The notes below the pieces were generated by a model. It had not been told where the DNA came from. It did not search any database and saw only the letters and a list, made by a program, of their open reading frames with translations. A DNA stretch of 64,000 bases. It comes from Arsukibacterium sp. UBA3155. GTDB lineage: Bacteria; Pseudomonadota; Gammaproteobacteria; Enterobacterales; Alteromonadaceae. The DNA lies in assembly GCA_002364615.1 (NCBI GenBank), contig DEYP01000023.1, positions 82,408 through 146,407 on the forward strand. Direction: 5' to 3'. Position 1 is the stretch's first letter; each line of letters opens with the position of its first letter. Position numbers and translations under genes: made by a program. Shown in pieces: positions 50,491-58,547 of the stretch.

Positions 50491-51590
50491 AAATAGCTAT
50501 CAGTTATTTTATTGAAAAAGCCGCAGATTGGTTGTTTAGGAAGCGTTCACCGGCATTGAAGGTTTTCAGGGCCGGGGTCTACTTGTTACCTCTGACGTTG
50601 GCCGGGAGTTGGGCAGTATCGATTATGTACAAAGATGCAGAGAGAACCTTGTCGTTGGGATATCAATCTTCAAGTACTGCGCAGTTTATTATAGGTATTT
50701 GTTTATTCGTTGAAATCGGGTTGATTGTGTTCGGAGCGGCCTGGGAATACCAGCGCTATCGGGACGAAAAAAAGCGGAACGACAAAAAGAAAAGCATAGT
50801 CATCGAACAGCGAGGCTTGGTTGATACATCGGATTCACCATTGAGTGAGTTTATAAAAAACAAATGCTCATGGCAGGTCGAATCAATTGTTAATGACATC
50901 CGGGAAAAGGTTACTGACAACGTAATCACTAGACCTGATGTGGCGTTAGCCAGAGTTAATAACTTGAAAATGAGTCTGTCTGAGAAGACGGCTCAGTCAG
51001 CTGCGTCTGATATTTCAATCGCCTATGGTGGAGTATTTCCAGTTCCGTTTACGTTTTATACCGGTTACCTGCTGGATGATGAAAGCCAAATCTCTGTTTT
51101 TGACTGGGACAGAGATGTTGGGGACTGGCGAGGACTGGATGGCGTTGACGACGGAGAACAGTTCAGTATTGAACCATCATTGATCAAAAGTAGTTCTGTT
51201 GTACTCGCGATCTCAGTTTCTTATCCCGTTGATAGGCAGGCAATTGCTTCTGTTTTCACTGGCTTGCCGGTTCACTACTTATCACTGCCATTGCTTGACA
51301 GAAACAACCACTGGTCGAAAGAAAAGCAAGATCGGCTGAGTGGGGAGTTTTTGGAGTATTGCAAGAAATTGCTTGGGCAAGGGGTCGAGCACATACATTT
51401 AGTGCTGGCTTCACAAAACAGTGTTGCCTTCAGATTTGGACAGGCCTATGACAAGCGTAATCTGCCCAGTGTTTCAGTTTATCAATACGAACATCACCAA
51501 CCAGTGAGATATCCCTGGTGCTTACTTATTCCCCATAAAGTAGGTGAGATACCGGCAGTCGTTCAAACCGAATTCAAACATGTTGCTTGA
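50487..51590 (+). CDS. cap14: 2TM-SAVED CBASS effector (Cap14-like)
   Basis: The 367-residue effector has two N-terminal membrane helices (about 25-46 and 67-89), then a cytosolic linker and a C-terminal SAVED domain (about 195-360). That domain has the characteristic HLVLASQNSVAFRFGQAYDKR and VYQYEHH near the end. In Cap14 proteins SAVED binds the cyclic nucleotide and the membrane part disrupts the inner membrane. The ATG overlaps the E2 stop by 4 bp, so the whole operon is coupled. Confidence 0.88.
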   Translation: MKIAISYFIEKAADWLFRKRSPALKVFRAGVYLLPLTLAGSWAVSIMYKDAERTLSLGYQSSSTAQFIIGICLFVEIGLIVFGAAWEYQRYRDEKKRNDKKKSIVIEQRGLVDTSDSPLSEFIKNKCSWQVESIVNDIREKVTDNVITRPDVALARVNNLKMSLSEKTAQSAASDISIAYGGVFPVPFTFYTGYLLDDESQISVFDWDRDVGDWRGLDGVDDGEQFSIEPSLIKSSSVVLAISVSYPVDRQAIASVFTGLPVHYLSLPLLDRNNHWSKEKQDRLSGEFLEYCKKLLGQGVEHIHLVLASQNSVAFRFGQAYDKRNLPSVSVYQYEHHQPVRYPWCLLIPHKVGEIPAVVQTEFKHVA

Positions 51591-51617
51591 TGTTTAACCG
51601 TGGAAAAGGAGTTAATT

Positions 51618-51641
51618 ATGACTAACAAAAAGCAAAGTTGA
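51618..51641 (+). pseudogene. Seven-codon remnant or minigene
   Basis: ATG ACT AAC AAA AAG CAA AGT TGA encodes MTNKKQS and is preceded by AAAGGAG. It may be the start of a lost gene whose body was replaced by repeat B, or a leader; the length prevents a decision. Confidence 0.35.
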
Positions 51642-51648
51642 CGTCTGT

Positions 51649-51896
51649 GTGCCAATAGCGGTCATTCCGTGCATTGCCCCAGATTATACGCGCTGTGATT
51701 ATCTCCAGTTTCTATCTGGATGTCGCTAATGCTTATTAGACGAGTTAGCCCTTTTTGTAGCTTACTCAAATATTAGCTGTACCCATAAGTTATTGTAACT
51801 TTTAAAGATGCGGTGTAATGTTCTGTACATTAAATTTACAAATATAGGTTAACCCGTGTTTAAGTGCGCGGGTCGAGCCGCCGAATAAGCGTTAGC
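51649..51896 (+). repeat. 245-bp diverged repeat, copy B (attC-like inner part)
   Basis: It matches copy A (42600-42844) from GTGCCAATAGCGGTCATTCC to GCGTTAGC. The inner 172 bp (51725-51896) has terminal inverted repeats GCTAATGCTTATTAGACG and CGCCGAATAAGCGTTAGC. It directly precedes the 195-residue protein gene, like a cassette boundary. Confidence 0.75.
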
Positions 51897-51912
51897 AGTA
51901 CAAGGAGTTCAC

Positions 51913-52500
51913 ATGGATATATTTATGTCCGTTATTAATACTGTAATTTTGGTAGCACTTTTTTGGTATCAAAAGAATAAAAATAAAGTTCTTGTTGACA
52001 GAATTTCAGAGCAATCGAATTTGCTTAATGAGACAAAAGATGTTGTCTTGAATCAAGCTCAGGCTATAGAAAGTCAAAAGAGAGTTGTTGAAACAGCCTT
52101 ACAATACACGAGCAACTTCGATGTAAGTAAAGTGGAGAGTATTATCAAGCGAGAAATAGAGCTTGATTACAAAGAAAAAATTCAAGAGCAGGAAACAAAA
52201 ATCTCTCATCAAGAACAAAAACTTGGAAAAGCGACTGAGGCCATGAAAAAAGTAATAATGGAATCAACTAAAGAACTAACCGCATCTTATATAGTTCCTT
52301 TGTCTTCTGAGATTTATAGCTTAATGTTAACCGCGCCTCGTGAAAAAAGAGAGCAAGTACTTTCAAAACTACCAGAATCTATTGCTGAAACAATGAGGTC
52401 GTCATTAGTTGATTTTGACAAGAATAGCCCTCTGCTTTTGACCGGACTACTTAGTACTAACAATATAATACAACCGACCACTAACGCATCGGCTGATTAA
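51913..52500 (+). CDS. Membrane-anchored coiled-coil protein
   Basis: The 195-residue protein has a short N-terminal membrane helix (about 5-20, VINTVILVALFWY), followed by a long coiled coil (about 25-115, rich in Glu/Lys/Gln) and a small C-terminal domain. AAGGAG precedes the ATG. No family is recognised. It is the first gene of a two-gene cassette with the next gene. The topology (membrane anchor plus coiled coil) resembles sensor or scaffold partners in defence systems, but this is only a resemblance. Confidence 0.65.
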   Translation: MDIFMSVINTVILVALFWYQKNKNKVLVDRISEQSNLLNETKDVVLNQAQAIESQKRVVETALQYTSNFDVSKVESIIKREIELDYKEKIQEQETKISHQEQKLGKATEAMKKVIMESTKELTASYIVPLSSEIYSLMLTAPREKREQVLSKLPESIAETMRSSLVDFDKNSPLLLTGLLSTNNIIQPTTNASAD

Positions 52501-52530
52501 AGCCATACGTGGCATACGGAGGTGTAACCA

Positions 52531-53160
52531 TTGAGTACATATCCTCAGAGAGTTGCAGATAATATACTACCTCTGTCGGTGGCTGGGTCCCTTCCTGAGG
52601 CATTCATTGAGTGGTACTTCACGGAAAACATAGAAGACCACGAAATAGCCGACGAAGATTGTGAGCTATGTGACCAAGAACAACTTCGGTATCACTTCGA
52701 GATAAAGAACAGGCACACCAATCATCGTTTATGGGTCGGTTCAAGCTGTATACTGAAGTTCCACGTTCAGGTGTTCGACAACGGTACTTTGTTGGACGAA
52801 AAAGGCTCAGCTAAGAAGCTGGAAGACCTTAAGAGGAAAATGAGGCTCGACTCGTGCATCAAAGCTCTTAGGAAGCTGGCCGCATCTGAGAATAACGATA
52901 TACTTTCAAACGCACTGGACTTTTACCTTAAAAATAAGTACTTAACCCCAAAGTTTGCTTTCGTGGTGTTTTGGCGCCTCAATAGCAACAAAATTGACCA
53001 TAGTCCTTCATTCTTCAAGGTAAGCTTGAAAAAGGATAAGTACAAAACAGATTTGGCACAGATGCCTCTGGATCGAGTTCATATGATTTGGCCTGCATTA
53101 TCGAGTAGTCAAAGGAAGCTAGCAGTTTCTTATGGACACACACCGCCAATTAGCACGTAA
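52531..53160 (+). CDS. Hypothetical protein with CxxC zinc-like motif
   Basis: The start is TTG at 52531, with GGAGG eight bases upstream, giving 209 residues. The segment CELCDQEQLRYHFEIKNR (C44, C47) plus a Cys in VGSSCILKF (C73) and nearby His suggest a zinc site at about 44-75. The rest is helical and basic (KKLEDLKRKMRLDSC). No family is recognised. The stop TAA is the start of an attC-like site, so the gene has cassette-like placement. Confidence 0.65.
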   Translation: MSTYPQRVADNILPLSVAGSLPEAFIEWYFTENIEDHEIADEDCELCDQEQLRYHFEIKNRHTNHRLWVGSSCILKFHVQVFDNGTLLDEKGSAKKLEDLKRKMRLDSCIKALRKLAASENNDILSNALDFYLKNKYLTPKFAFVVFWRLNSNKIDHSPSFFKVSLKKDKYKTDLAQMPLDRVHMIWPALSSSQRKLAVSYGHTPPIST

Positions 53161-53235
53161 CAAAGCCAATCACGGCGGCGGCTTTTTCGTTGCGGCTTCG
53201 CCTCCACTACAAAGCCGCGCGTGTTGGCTGCGTTA
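53158..53235 (+). other. attC-like cassette recombination site 2
   Basis: TAACAAAGCCAATCACGG at the left pairs with the reverse complement of GTGTTGGCTGCGTTA at the right. Unpaired extra bases are confined to the left arm. A central loop with a further hairpin follows. The left end coincides with the stop codon of the preceding gene, which is common for cassettes. The core reads GTTATTT, imperfect to GTTRRRY. This is the best attC candidate in the window. Confidence 0.7.
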
Positions 53236-53298
53236 TTTCCTCTTAACGCTCAAAGCGGAATTAGAGTTTATCCCAAACGCAACAATATGCTGCCTAAG

Positions 53299-53742
53299 TT
53301 AGGAATGGACACCGAACTCGAGCCGGGTAATTAGATTTAAGACGGCTATGGTGTCTGCGGTTGTTTGAAGCATTTCAATTGGTTGCTTTTGCCCGAGCGC
53401 AGGTACTGATGTTTGCATCCATTGGGCTGCTGATTTTCGGTTACCTTCAAAAAGATCTGTTGCGCGGTCTGTCACTTGGATAAGACAAAAGATACGATCG
53501 CTCTCTTCACGGGTGAAATGACCATGTTTTCGTCGGCGTGCTAGCGTCGTATTGGTAATACCAAGCGACTGTGCTACTAAAGCCGGGCCTAAACCAATAA
53601 TGTTCGCTACATTGGACAGCAACTCAACGTTAAAACCTGACTTTACCATCGCTCTAACCCTGGCATCTTCATTTGGCAGTTTAAGTTCTGCCCAAATATT
53701 CTTAGGAGCGTGAGCTGTTAGGTATTTACGGGGTTCCGTCAT
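53299..53742 (-). CDS. Xre/MbcA/ParS-type antitoxin, no adjacent RES toxin
   Basis: The 147-residue protein matches the Xre antitoxin of RES-Xre systems: a helix-turn-helix-like region (GLGPALVAQSLGITNTTLARRRKHGHFTREESDRI, about 52-86) and the C-terminal toxin-binding DUF2384 (about 88-147). The expected RES toxin (an NAD-degrading enzyme) should follow in the gene's direction. Only about 60 bp lie between its stop and attC-like site 2. The toxin is therefore absent or was replaced during cassette insertion. Confidence 0.7.
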   Translation of the reverse strand: MTEPRKYLTAHAPKNIWAELKLPNEDARVRAMVKSGFNVELLSNVANIIGLGPALVAQSLGITNTTLARRRKHGHFTREESDRIFCLIQVTDRATDLFEGNRKSAAQWMQTSVPALGQKQPIEMLQTTADTIAVLNLITRLEFGVHS

Positions 53743-53868
53743 GCTGTTCCTTTAAAAGTAATTCTCTACCATAGGATTTAATATTCAGTCTTAAGGTGCG
53801 AGAAAACAATATTCGCGACAAACGTTATTTGCAACGTTACATCCGCTATTGGCTCTGAATGCAAAACT

Positions 53869-54078
53869 TTAAGCCATATCCCCAAACTGCATCTCTTGCA
53901 GCACTTTAAACAGTTCTTCGCGTTTTTCGTCTGTAACAAGCAAACTGCGGGGGCATTGGCCGTTTAACCGGGGGATTGGCGTATCGAGCCACTCGTTTAT
54001 CTGAGCTGAGTCGTTATTAAAAATGACTTTTAGCTTATGCTCGAGCTGCAGTTCTGAACAAGTTTGTTTTTTTTGCAT
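53869..54078 (-). CDS. Small DUF2384 (MbcA/ParS) toxin-binding domain protein
   Basis: The 69-residue protein resembles only the C-terminal toxin-binding part of MbcA/ParS antitoxins: INEWLDTPIPRLNGQCPRSLL near 27-47 and a terminal MQFGD. It lacks a DNA-binding domain. It may be a stand-alone small antitoxin or a remnant of a larger one. It lies 126 bp upstream of the other antitoxin gene on the same strand. Confidence 0.5.
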   Translation of the reverse strand: MQKKQTCSELQLEHKLKVIFNNDSAQINEWLDTPIPRLNGQCPRSLLVTDEKREELFKVLQEMQFGDMA

Positions 54079-54528
54079 GTACTTGCCTTAAATACCCGCA
54101 ATGGATTGCTGTTTTGCTGAGTGCCGATCAAAACTATGCCTTGATTGGTATATATCCGGGGAGCCTTTTTATCCCGCTCACGGGCTGGGGGAACGTAGCT
54201 CCGGCATCACCACCCCAGTTACCTGGTCCCGGTCAGTGGTGACGAACGAATTATAAGTTCAAATGAAGACAGTTTAATACCAGTTTTTTGCTATCTTCGA
54301 TTTACGTTGCTATTGGTAAATCGCGCTAGATCTTTGATGATCGGGCTTTTTAAAAGATTTTTTAAGTTCTATTCATCTGTCACAGGTAACAGTTATATCA
54401 GGTTTGCATGTCACTTCGATATGTCGTACCTATTTGATTTTTATTAGGTTACTCACTGACATGAAATGCTGCACAACCCCAGTAATGAGCGTCAATAAGT
54501 TGAGCTTTTCTGGTTTCAGGTGAAATCA
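54079..54528. other. Non-coding region with a structured segment
   Basis: A 450-bp gap between the small antitoxin gene and the CoiA-like gene. The part at 54156-54243 has several nested inverted repeats (see separate entry). The rest is AT-rich with no supportable gene. Confidence 0.5.
54156..54243. ncRNA. Candidate structured RNA
   Basis: Several base-paired arms are visible: CCCGCTCACGGG (hairpin), CTGGGG with CCCCAG, TCACCAC with GTGGTGA (perfect 7 bp), and CCAGTTACCTGG. These overlap, so alternative folds are possible. The GC-rich island sits in AT-rich surroundings. Whether it is an RNA, a regulatory element or an integration-related site cannot be told; strand is unknown. Confidence 0.35.
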
Positions 54529-55833
54529 TCACCTCGACTGGATTTCTTTTAGCTCCCGGTGCAGTTTTGCTATTTCTTGCTGATAAAAGTCTTTATTCTT
54601 CAAAATGCCTGATATTTCTTCTTCCAGGCGCATTTTCTTTTCATTGATTTTACTGAACTCTTCAGTACATATTTGAATTTTTCTTTCATGAAGCTCTTCA
54701 TGCGTTGCCTGATTTATAAGCTTTTCACGTATTGCCTCTACATCGCTAAGCAACAATCCGGCATGACGAAAATCATTGTCTATAATAGCGATGGCATGAA
54801 TGGAATCGACGAGCTCTTGCCATTGCTGCTCTATAAGCTTGTCTTGCTCAACCAGGTGCCTCCGGTTTTTTTTGTCCAATGCAGACAATTCCCGCTCTTG
54901 CTTGAGGAAAGATAACTGTCTGTCGCTGAGGTTCTTCTCTGCTTGCTCCAGCTCTCTTTCACGCCGGAGCAGCTGAGTGTTCACCATGTCAGGATCACGG
55001 TGCATTTCATTAATTTGATGCAATCTTTGCTGCTGATTTACCACTTCGAACCGAACCTCAGCGAGGGAGTCCATTAATCCGACTATTTTCTGGAGTTCCG
55101 ACTTCCTCTTCTCCAAATCTTTATTAGATTTTTCCAGTTTCCTATTGTTGGCAGTGAGCTCCCGCAAGGTTTTTTCAGCTTTCTTTATCTCGCCTTTAAT
55201 CTCAATAGCCTCGGACCTTAGCCTTGCCATAGCTTTCTGACCAATAGGCGTAAGTGGGCTCAATGAAAGCCAGTAAATTGAGGAGTCGCTGTCCGGGTTA
55301 AATAAAACGTTCGCTAATGCGTCATCAAGGTTATCTGATTCCCTGAGCCCAGCCAGGTTAAACTCTGCAGCAGATAAATGGTGCTGCCTGTAATGCTTTA
55401 TTTTTTCATCTTCAGCAAAATGGGTAACCGCTATCTCAATCAGGTATTGTGCACCGTCCATACTTACGATCAAATCCGGCTTTTTTCCCAAATGGAATTT
55501 TTCAACTTTTACATCGGTGATTGAGAACAACTCAAAGGCAGAGCGATCATATTTTGACACGTGCAGTGGCAGGGCAACCTGCAATCGTTCTTCAATTAAA
55601 TGCTTGGCCCGGATATGAAGCTCTGTCTCTAACGCAAACTTGCATATTGCATCACCACTGTTCTGATGAGCAAAGTGGTGAGCCCTTTCATCTCCTATCC
55701 TTGCGATCAGCGATTGGCCACAGCTAGGGCAAGTACAATCGCAAGCAAGGCCTCTTTTGAGCCCGTGAGAATCAATATTTGTCAAAGCACCTTGTGCATT
55801 CAAGGCCCACTGCATTTTTACTACACTGGACAA
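54529..55833 (-). CDS. CoiA-like nuclease with long coiled coil
   Basis: The 434-residue protein has an N-terminal zinc-finger-like module (CTCPSCGQSLIARIGDERAHHFAH, about 33-56) typical of CoiA-family proteins. A PD-(D/E)xK-like nuclease core follows (KKPDLIVSMDGAQYLIEIAVTHF near 116-138). From about residue 195 to the end it is a long coiled coil. CoiA acts in recombination of incoming DNA in competent bacteria; this architecture, with a coiled coil, is different. A defence role is plausible from the location but is inferred. Confidence 0.7.
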   Translation of the reverse strand: MSSVVKMQWALNAQGALTNIDSHGLKRGLACDCTCPSCGQSLIARIGDERAHHFAHQNSGDAICKFALETELHIRAKHLIEERLQVALPLHVSKYDRSAFELFSITDVKVEKFHLGKKPDLIVSMDGAQYLIEIAVTHFAEDEKIKHYRQHHLSAAEFNLAGLRESDNLDDALANVLFNPDSDSSIYWLSLSPLTPIGQKAMARLRSEAIEIKGEIKKAEKTLRELTANNRKLEKSNKDLEKRKSELQKIVGLMDSLAEVRFEVVNQQQRLHQINEMHRDPDMVNTQLLRRERELEQAEKNLSDRQLSFLKQERELSALDKKNRRHLVEQDKLIEQQWQELVDSIHAIAIIDNDFRHAGLLLSDVEAIREKLINQATHEELHERKIQICTEEFSKINEKKMRLEEEISGILKNKDFYQQEIAKLHRELKEIQSR

Positions 55834-56006
55834 GCTAACTTCCTTAAATGATTGATTACATATTGCTACTCAGTCTTGGTGATAGTCGTCACTAGTCTAA
55901 TTCAGACATTACCTGTACAGCCCTAGCGCGATCTCCAACTTAGTCTTGCAAAGCTCACTTTCCCCTCCTGAGACACTATGAAATTCTCTGTGTAGGAGCG
56001 CGTTTA

Positions 56007-58547
56007 CTACCTTTCATACAAATGCCGCTGAAAGCCAATAAATGTCTCGCGTATGGCGGCAGTAGTGCCCAGCTCTTTTACTGCGTCGCCAATGGTATGG
56101 TATTTCAGTTCAATTAAGCTGCGCATTTTGCTGGTGGAAAGCTCTGCTACGCCGTCTTCAACGTACTTGCTAAGGACGAAATCGATAAATTGTTGCTGTT
56201 TATCATTACTAAACGCGGCTTTAATTCCTGGTTTGGCCACCGCAGCACGTTGATCACGGCTCTTGGCTTCACTGGCATAGGCGATATAACGCAGCACATC
56301 GTAAACGTCGCTGTCTTTGGCGTCGATTAGCTCTTTCATGCCATCCAGCTTTTCTTCGTCGTAGCCGGCTTCTGAGAGGCTATAAAGCAGCTTTTCTCTG
56401 GTTGCGGGATCGCTCCAAATCTCGCGTAGCTGATCTTCGTTCTCGAAATACTGTGGTAAGTCTGAAAACAGCCGTTCAACAAATTCTTTCGCGGTAATCG
56501 GTTTATCGCCAAACCAATACATGACCGATGAGATATGTTTTATTTGCCGGGTTTTGCCATCACTAAGTTCTATGGTAATTTTCTCGGTTTTTTGGCAAAT
56601 ACAAGGTGTGCTGTTACATACCTGGCATTCGATCGGCTCACAACTGCATGGCGCGGTACCACAAACAATACAGGCTGGCTTTTCACACTCACAAGGCTCG
56701 CTTTTACATTGTGCACAAGGCTCTTTTGGGCATCCGCATGGGCTAAAGCCACAAATGCTACACGGTACTTTTTCGCAGCTGCAAGGCGTGTTACCACATA
56801 CTTCACACACATTTTCTGGTGGCAGCGGCTCGCCGTCCCATTCTGGATCAGCAAAGTTGTGATGCGCTTTTACAAAATCATAAATAGTGAAGTAGTCTTT
56901 GCCTTCATACATGCGCGTGCCGCGGCCAACAATTTGCTTGAACTCGATCATGTTATTACAGGGGCGCATCAGTACGATATTCCGCACATTGCGGGCATCC
57001 ACGCCGGTAGACAGCTTGCGCGAAGTGGTTAGCACTGTCGGAATGGTCTTTTCGTTATCTTGGAATATTTTCAGGTCATTTTCACCGGCTGCACCGTCTT
57101 TGGCTGTTACGCGTACGCAATAGTTGATGTTGGTTGTCCAGCCTTTCTTTCTTGCATACTGGTTGATGAAATCGCGCACCATGCCGGCATGTTCCTGGGT
57201 GGCACAAAACACCAGAGTTTTTTCATGGGGTTTAAATAAATCCATCCAATACTGCACACGCTTTTGTTCACGCGCCGGGATAGTAATAATGCGGTTAAAG
57301 TCACCTTCTTTGTATAACTTGCCTGGCTCTGGCTCACCTCGCACGACAACACCATCACCCGGGGTATAGACATACTCGTCCATCGTGCCCACAGTAGGGT
57401 AAACCTTAAACGGGGTTAAGAAGCCGTCGTTGATGCCTTGCTTCAGCGTATAGCTGTAAACCGGTTCACCAAAGTAGTTGTAGGTATCAACGTTGTCTGT
57501 GCGCTTGGGTGTGGCGGTTAAACCCAGTTGTACCGCAGGAGAGAAGTGATTAAGAATGTTGCGCCAGTTGCCTTCATCATTTGCGCCGCCGCGGTGACAC
57601 TCGTCAATAATAATCAGGTCAAAGAAATCTGGCGGGTAGTCACCAAAATAAGGCGTTTCATTACCTTCCGCATCTTTGGGGCCACTCATAAAGGTTTGGA
57701 AAATAGTAAAAAACACACTGGCATTTTTAGGCACTGAGCCTTTTTTGCGTATTTCATCCGGATTAATACGCACTAAGGCGTCTTCACCAAAGGGACCAAA
57801 GTCATTAAATGCCTGATTGGCTAATATGTTGCGATCGGCTAAAAACAAAATACGCGGCCGGCGCTTGGCTAACTCCGGGTTTTTCTGCGCAGTTAAGCTC
57901 CAACGGCTTTGGAATAACTTCCAGGCGGTTTGAAAGGCAATACAGGTTTTACCGGTACCAGTAGCCAAGGTAAGTAGTATTTTTTGCTTGCCTTCGGCAA
58001 TGGCTTCCAACGCATTATTAATGGCGTTTTCCTGATAATAACGCGGCTGCCAGTCACCTTTTAACTCAAACGGAATAGTAGCAAAGCGCTCACGCCAAAC
58101 CTTTTTGTAATCGGGTGCGGTTTTATCTTGAGCGGTAAAGGTAAGCGACCATAGCTCATCCGGGGATAAATACCGCTCTACTAATTGCTCTTCACCAGAA
58201 ACCATATCAATCTGATAAATGTCATGGCCGTTAGTGGCATAGGCCAACCGGCATTGCAGGCGCTGGGCATAATCTTTCGCCTGGCGCACACCTTCTGTGT
58301 AACTTAGCGCTTCTTTTTTTGCTTCGATTGCAGCCAGTTTGCGACCTTTATATACCAACACGTAATCGCTGTTCACTGGTTGGCTACGTTTGCCACCAGT
58401 AAGAATACGCCCCGGACAAATCACTTCCCGTCGAATAAAGCTCGCCTCTGCCTGACCCCAACCATCAAGTTTTAACTGCGGATCAATTAAATCAGCACGG
58501 GTATCGGCTTCGTTGCGGCTGGCTTTATTCGTCGGGATAAATGTCAT
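56007..58547 (-). CDS. hsdR: Type I restriction enzyme R subunit with cysteine-rich repeats
   Basis: HsdR is the motor and nuclease of the type I restriction complex. The 846-residue EcoEI-type protein has the PD-ExK nuclease (SDYVLVYKGRKLAAIEAKKE, about 45-64), Walker A LTLATGTGKT (near 191-200), DECH box IIIDECHRGG, and helicase motif VI QIVGRGTRMYEG. An unusual insert at about 580-655 holds five tandem 15-residue units, each C-x2-C-x4-C-x-C (20 cysteines), before the conserved C-terminus. It overlaps hsdS by 4 bp. Confidence 0.93.
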   Translation of the reverse strand: MTFIPTNKASRNEADTRADLIDPQLKLDGWGQAEASFIRREVICPGRILTGGKRSQPVNSDYVLVYKGRKLAAIEAKKEALSYTEGVRQAKDYAQRLQCRLAYATNGHDIYQIDMVSGEEQLVERYLSPDELWSLTFTAQDKTAPDYKKVWRERFATIPFELKGDWQPRYYQENAINNALEAIAEGKQKILLTLATGTGKTCIAFQTAWKLFQSRWSLTAQKNPELAKRRPRILFLADRNILANQAFNDFGPFGEDALVRINPDEIRKKGSVPKNASVFFTIFQTFMSGPKDAEGNETPYFGDYPPDFFDLIIIDECHRGGANDEGNWRNILNHFSPAVQLGLTATPKRTDNVDTYNYFGEPVYSYTLKQGINDGFLTPFKVYPTVGTMDEYVYTPGDGVVVRGEPEPGKLYKEGDFNRIITIPAREQKRVQYWMDLFKPHEKTLVFCATQEHAGMVRDFINQYARKKGWTTNINYCVRVTAKDGAAGENDLKIFQDNEKTIPTVLTTSRKLSTGVDARNVRNIVLMRPCNNMIEFKQIVGRGTRMYEGKDYFTIYDFVKAHHNFADPEWDGEPLPPENVCEVCGNTPCSCEKVPCSICGFSPCGCPKEPCAQCKSEPCECEKPACIVCGTAPCSCEPIECQVCNSTPCICQKTEKITIELSDGKTRQIKHISSVMYWFGDKPITAKEFVERLFSDLPQYFENEDQLREIWSDPATREKLLYSLSEAGYDEEKLDGMKELIDAKDSDVYDVLRYIAYASEAKSRDQRAAVAKPGIKAAFSNDKQQQFIDFVLSKYVEDGVAELSTSKMRSLIELKYHTIGDAVKELGTTAAIRETFIGFQRHLYER

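Larger units (their letters stand above)
51591..51912. other. Non-coding region after the CBASS operon
   Basis: This 322-bp stretch contains a 7-codon minigene at 51618-51641 (with GGAG 8-11 bases upstream) and repeat copy B (51649-51896). Nothing else is supportable. Confidence 0.6.

Noticed and set aside
56580-56810. CRISPR-like array in the cysteine repeats
   Set aside because: The repeat is a coding 45-bp unit with diverged DNA, without spacers.
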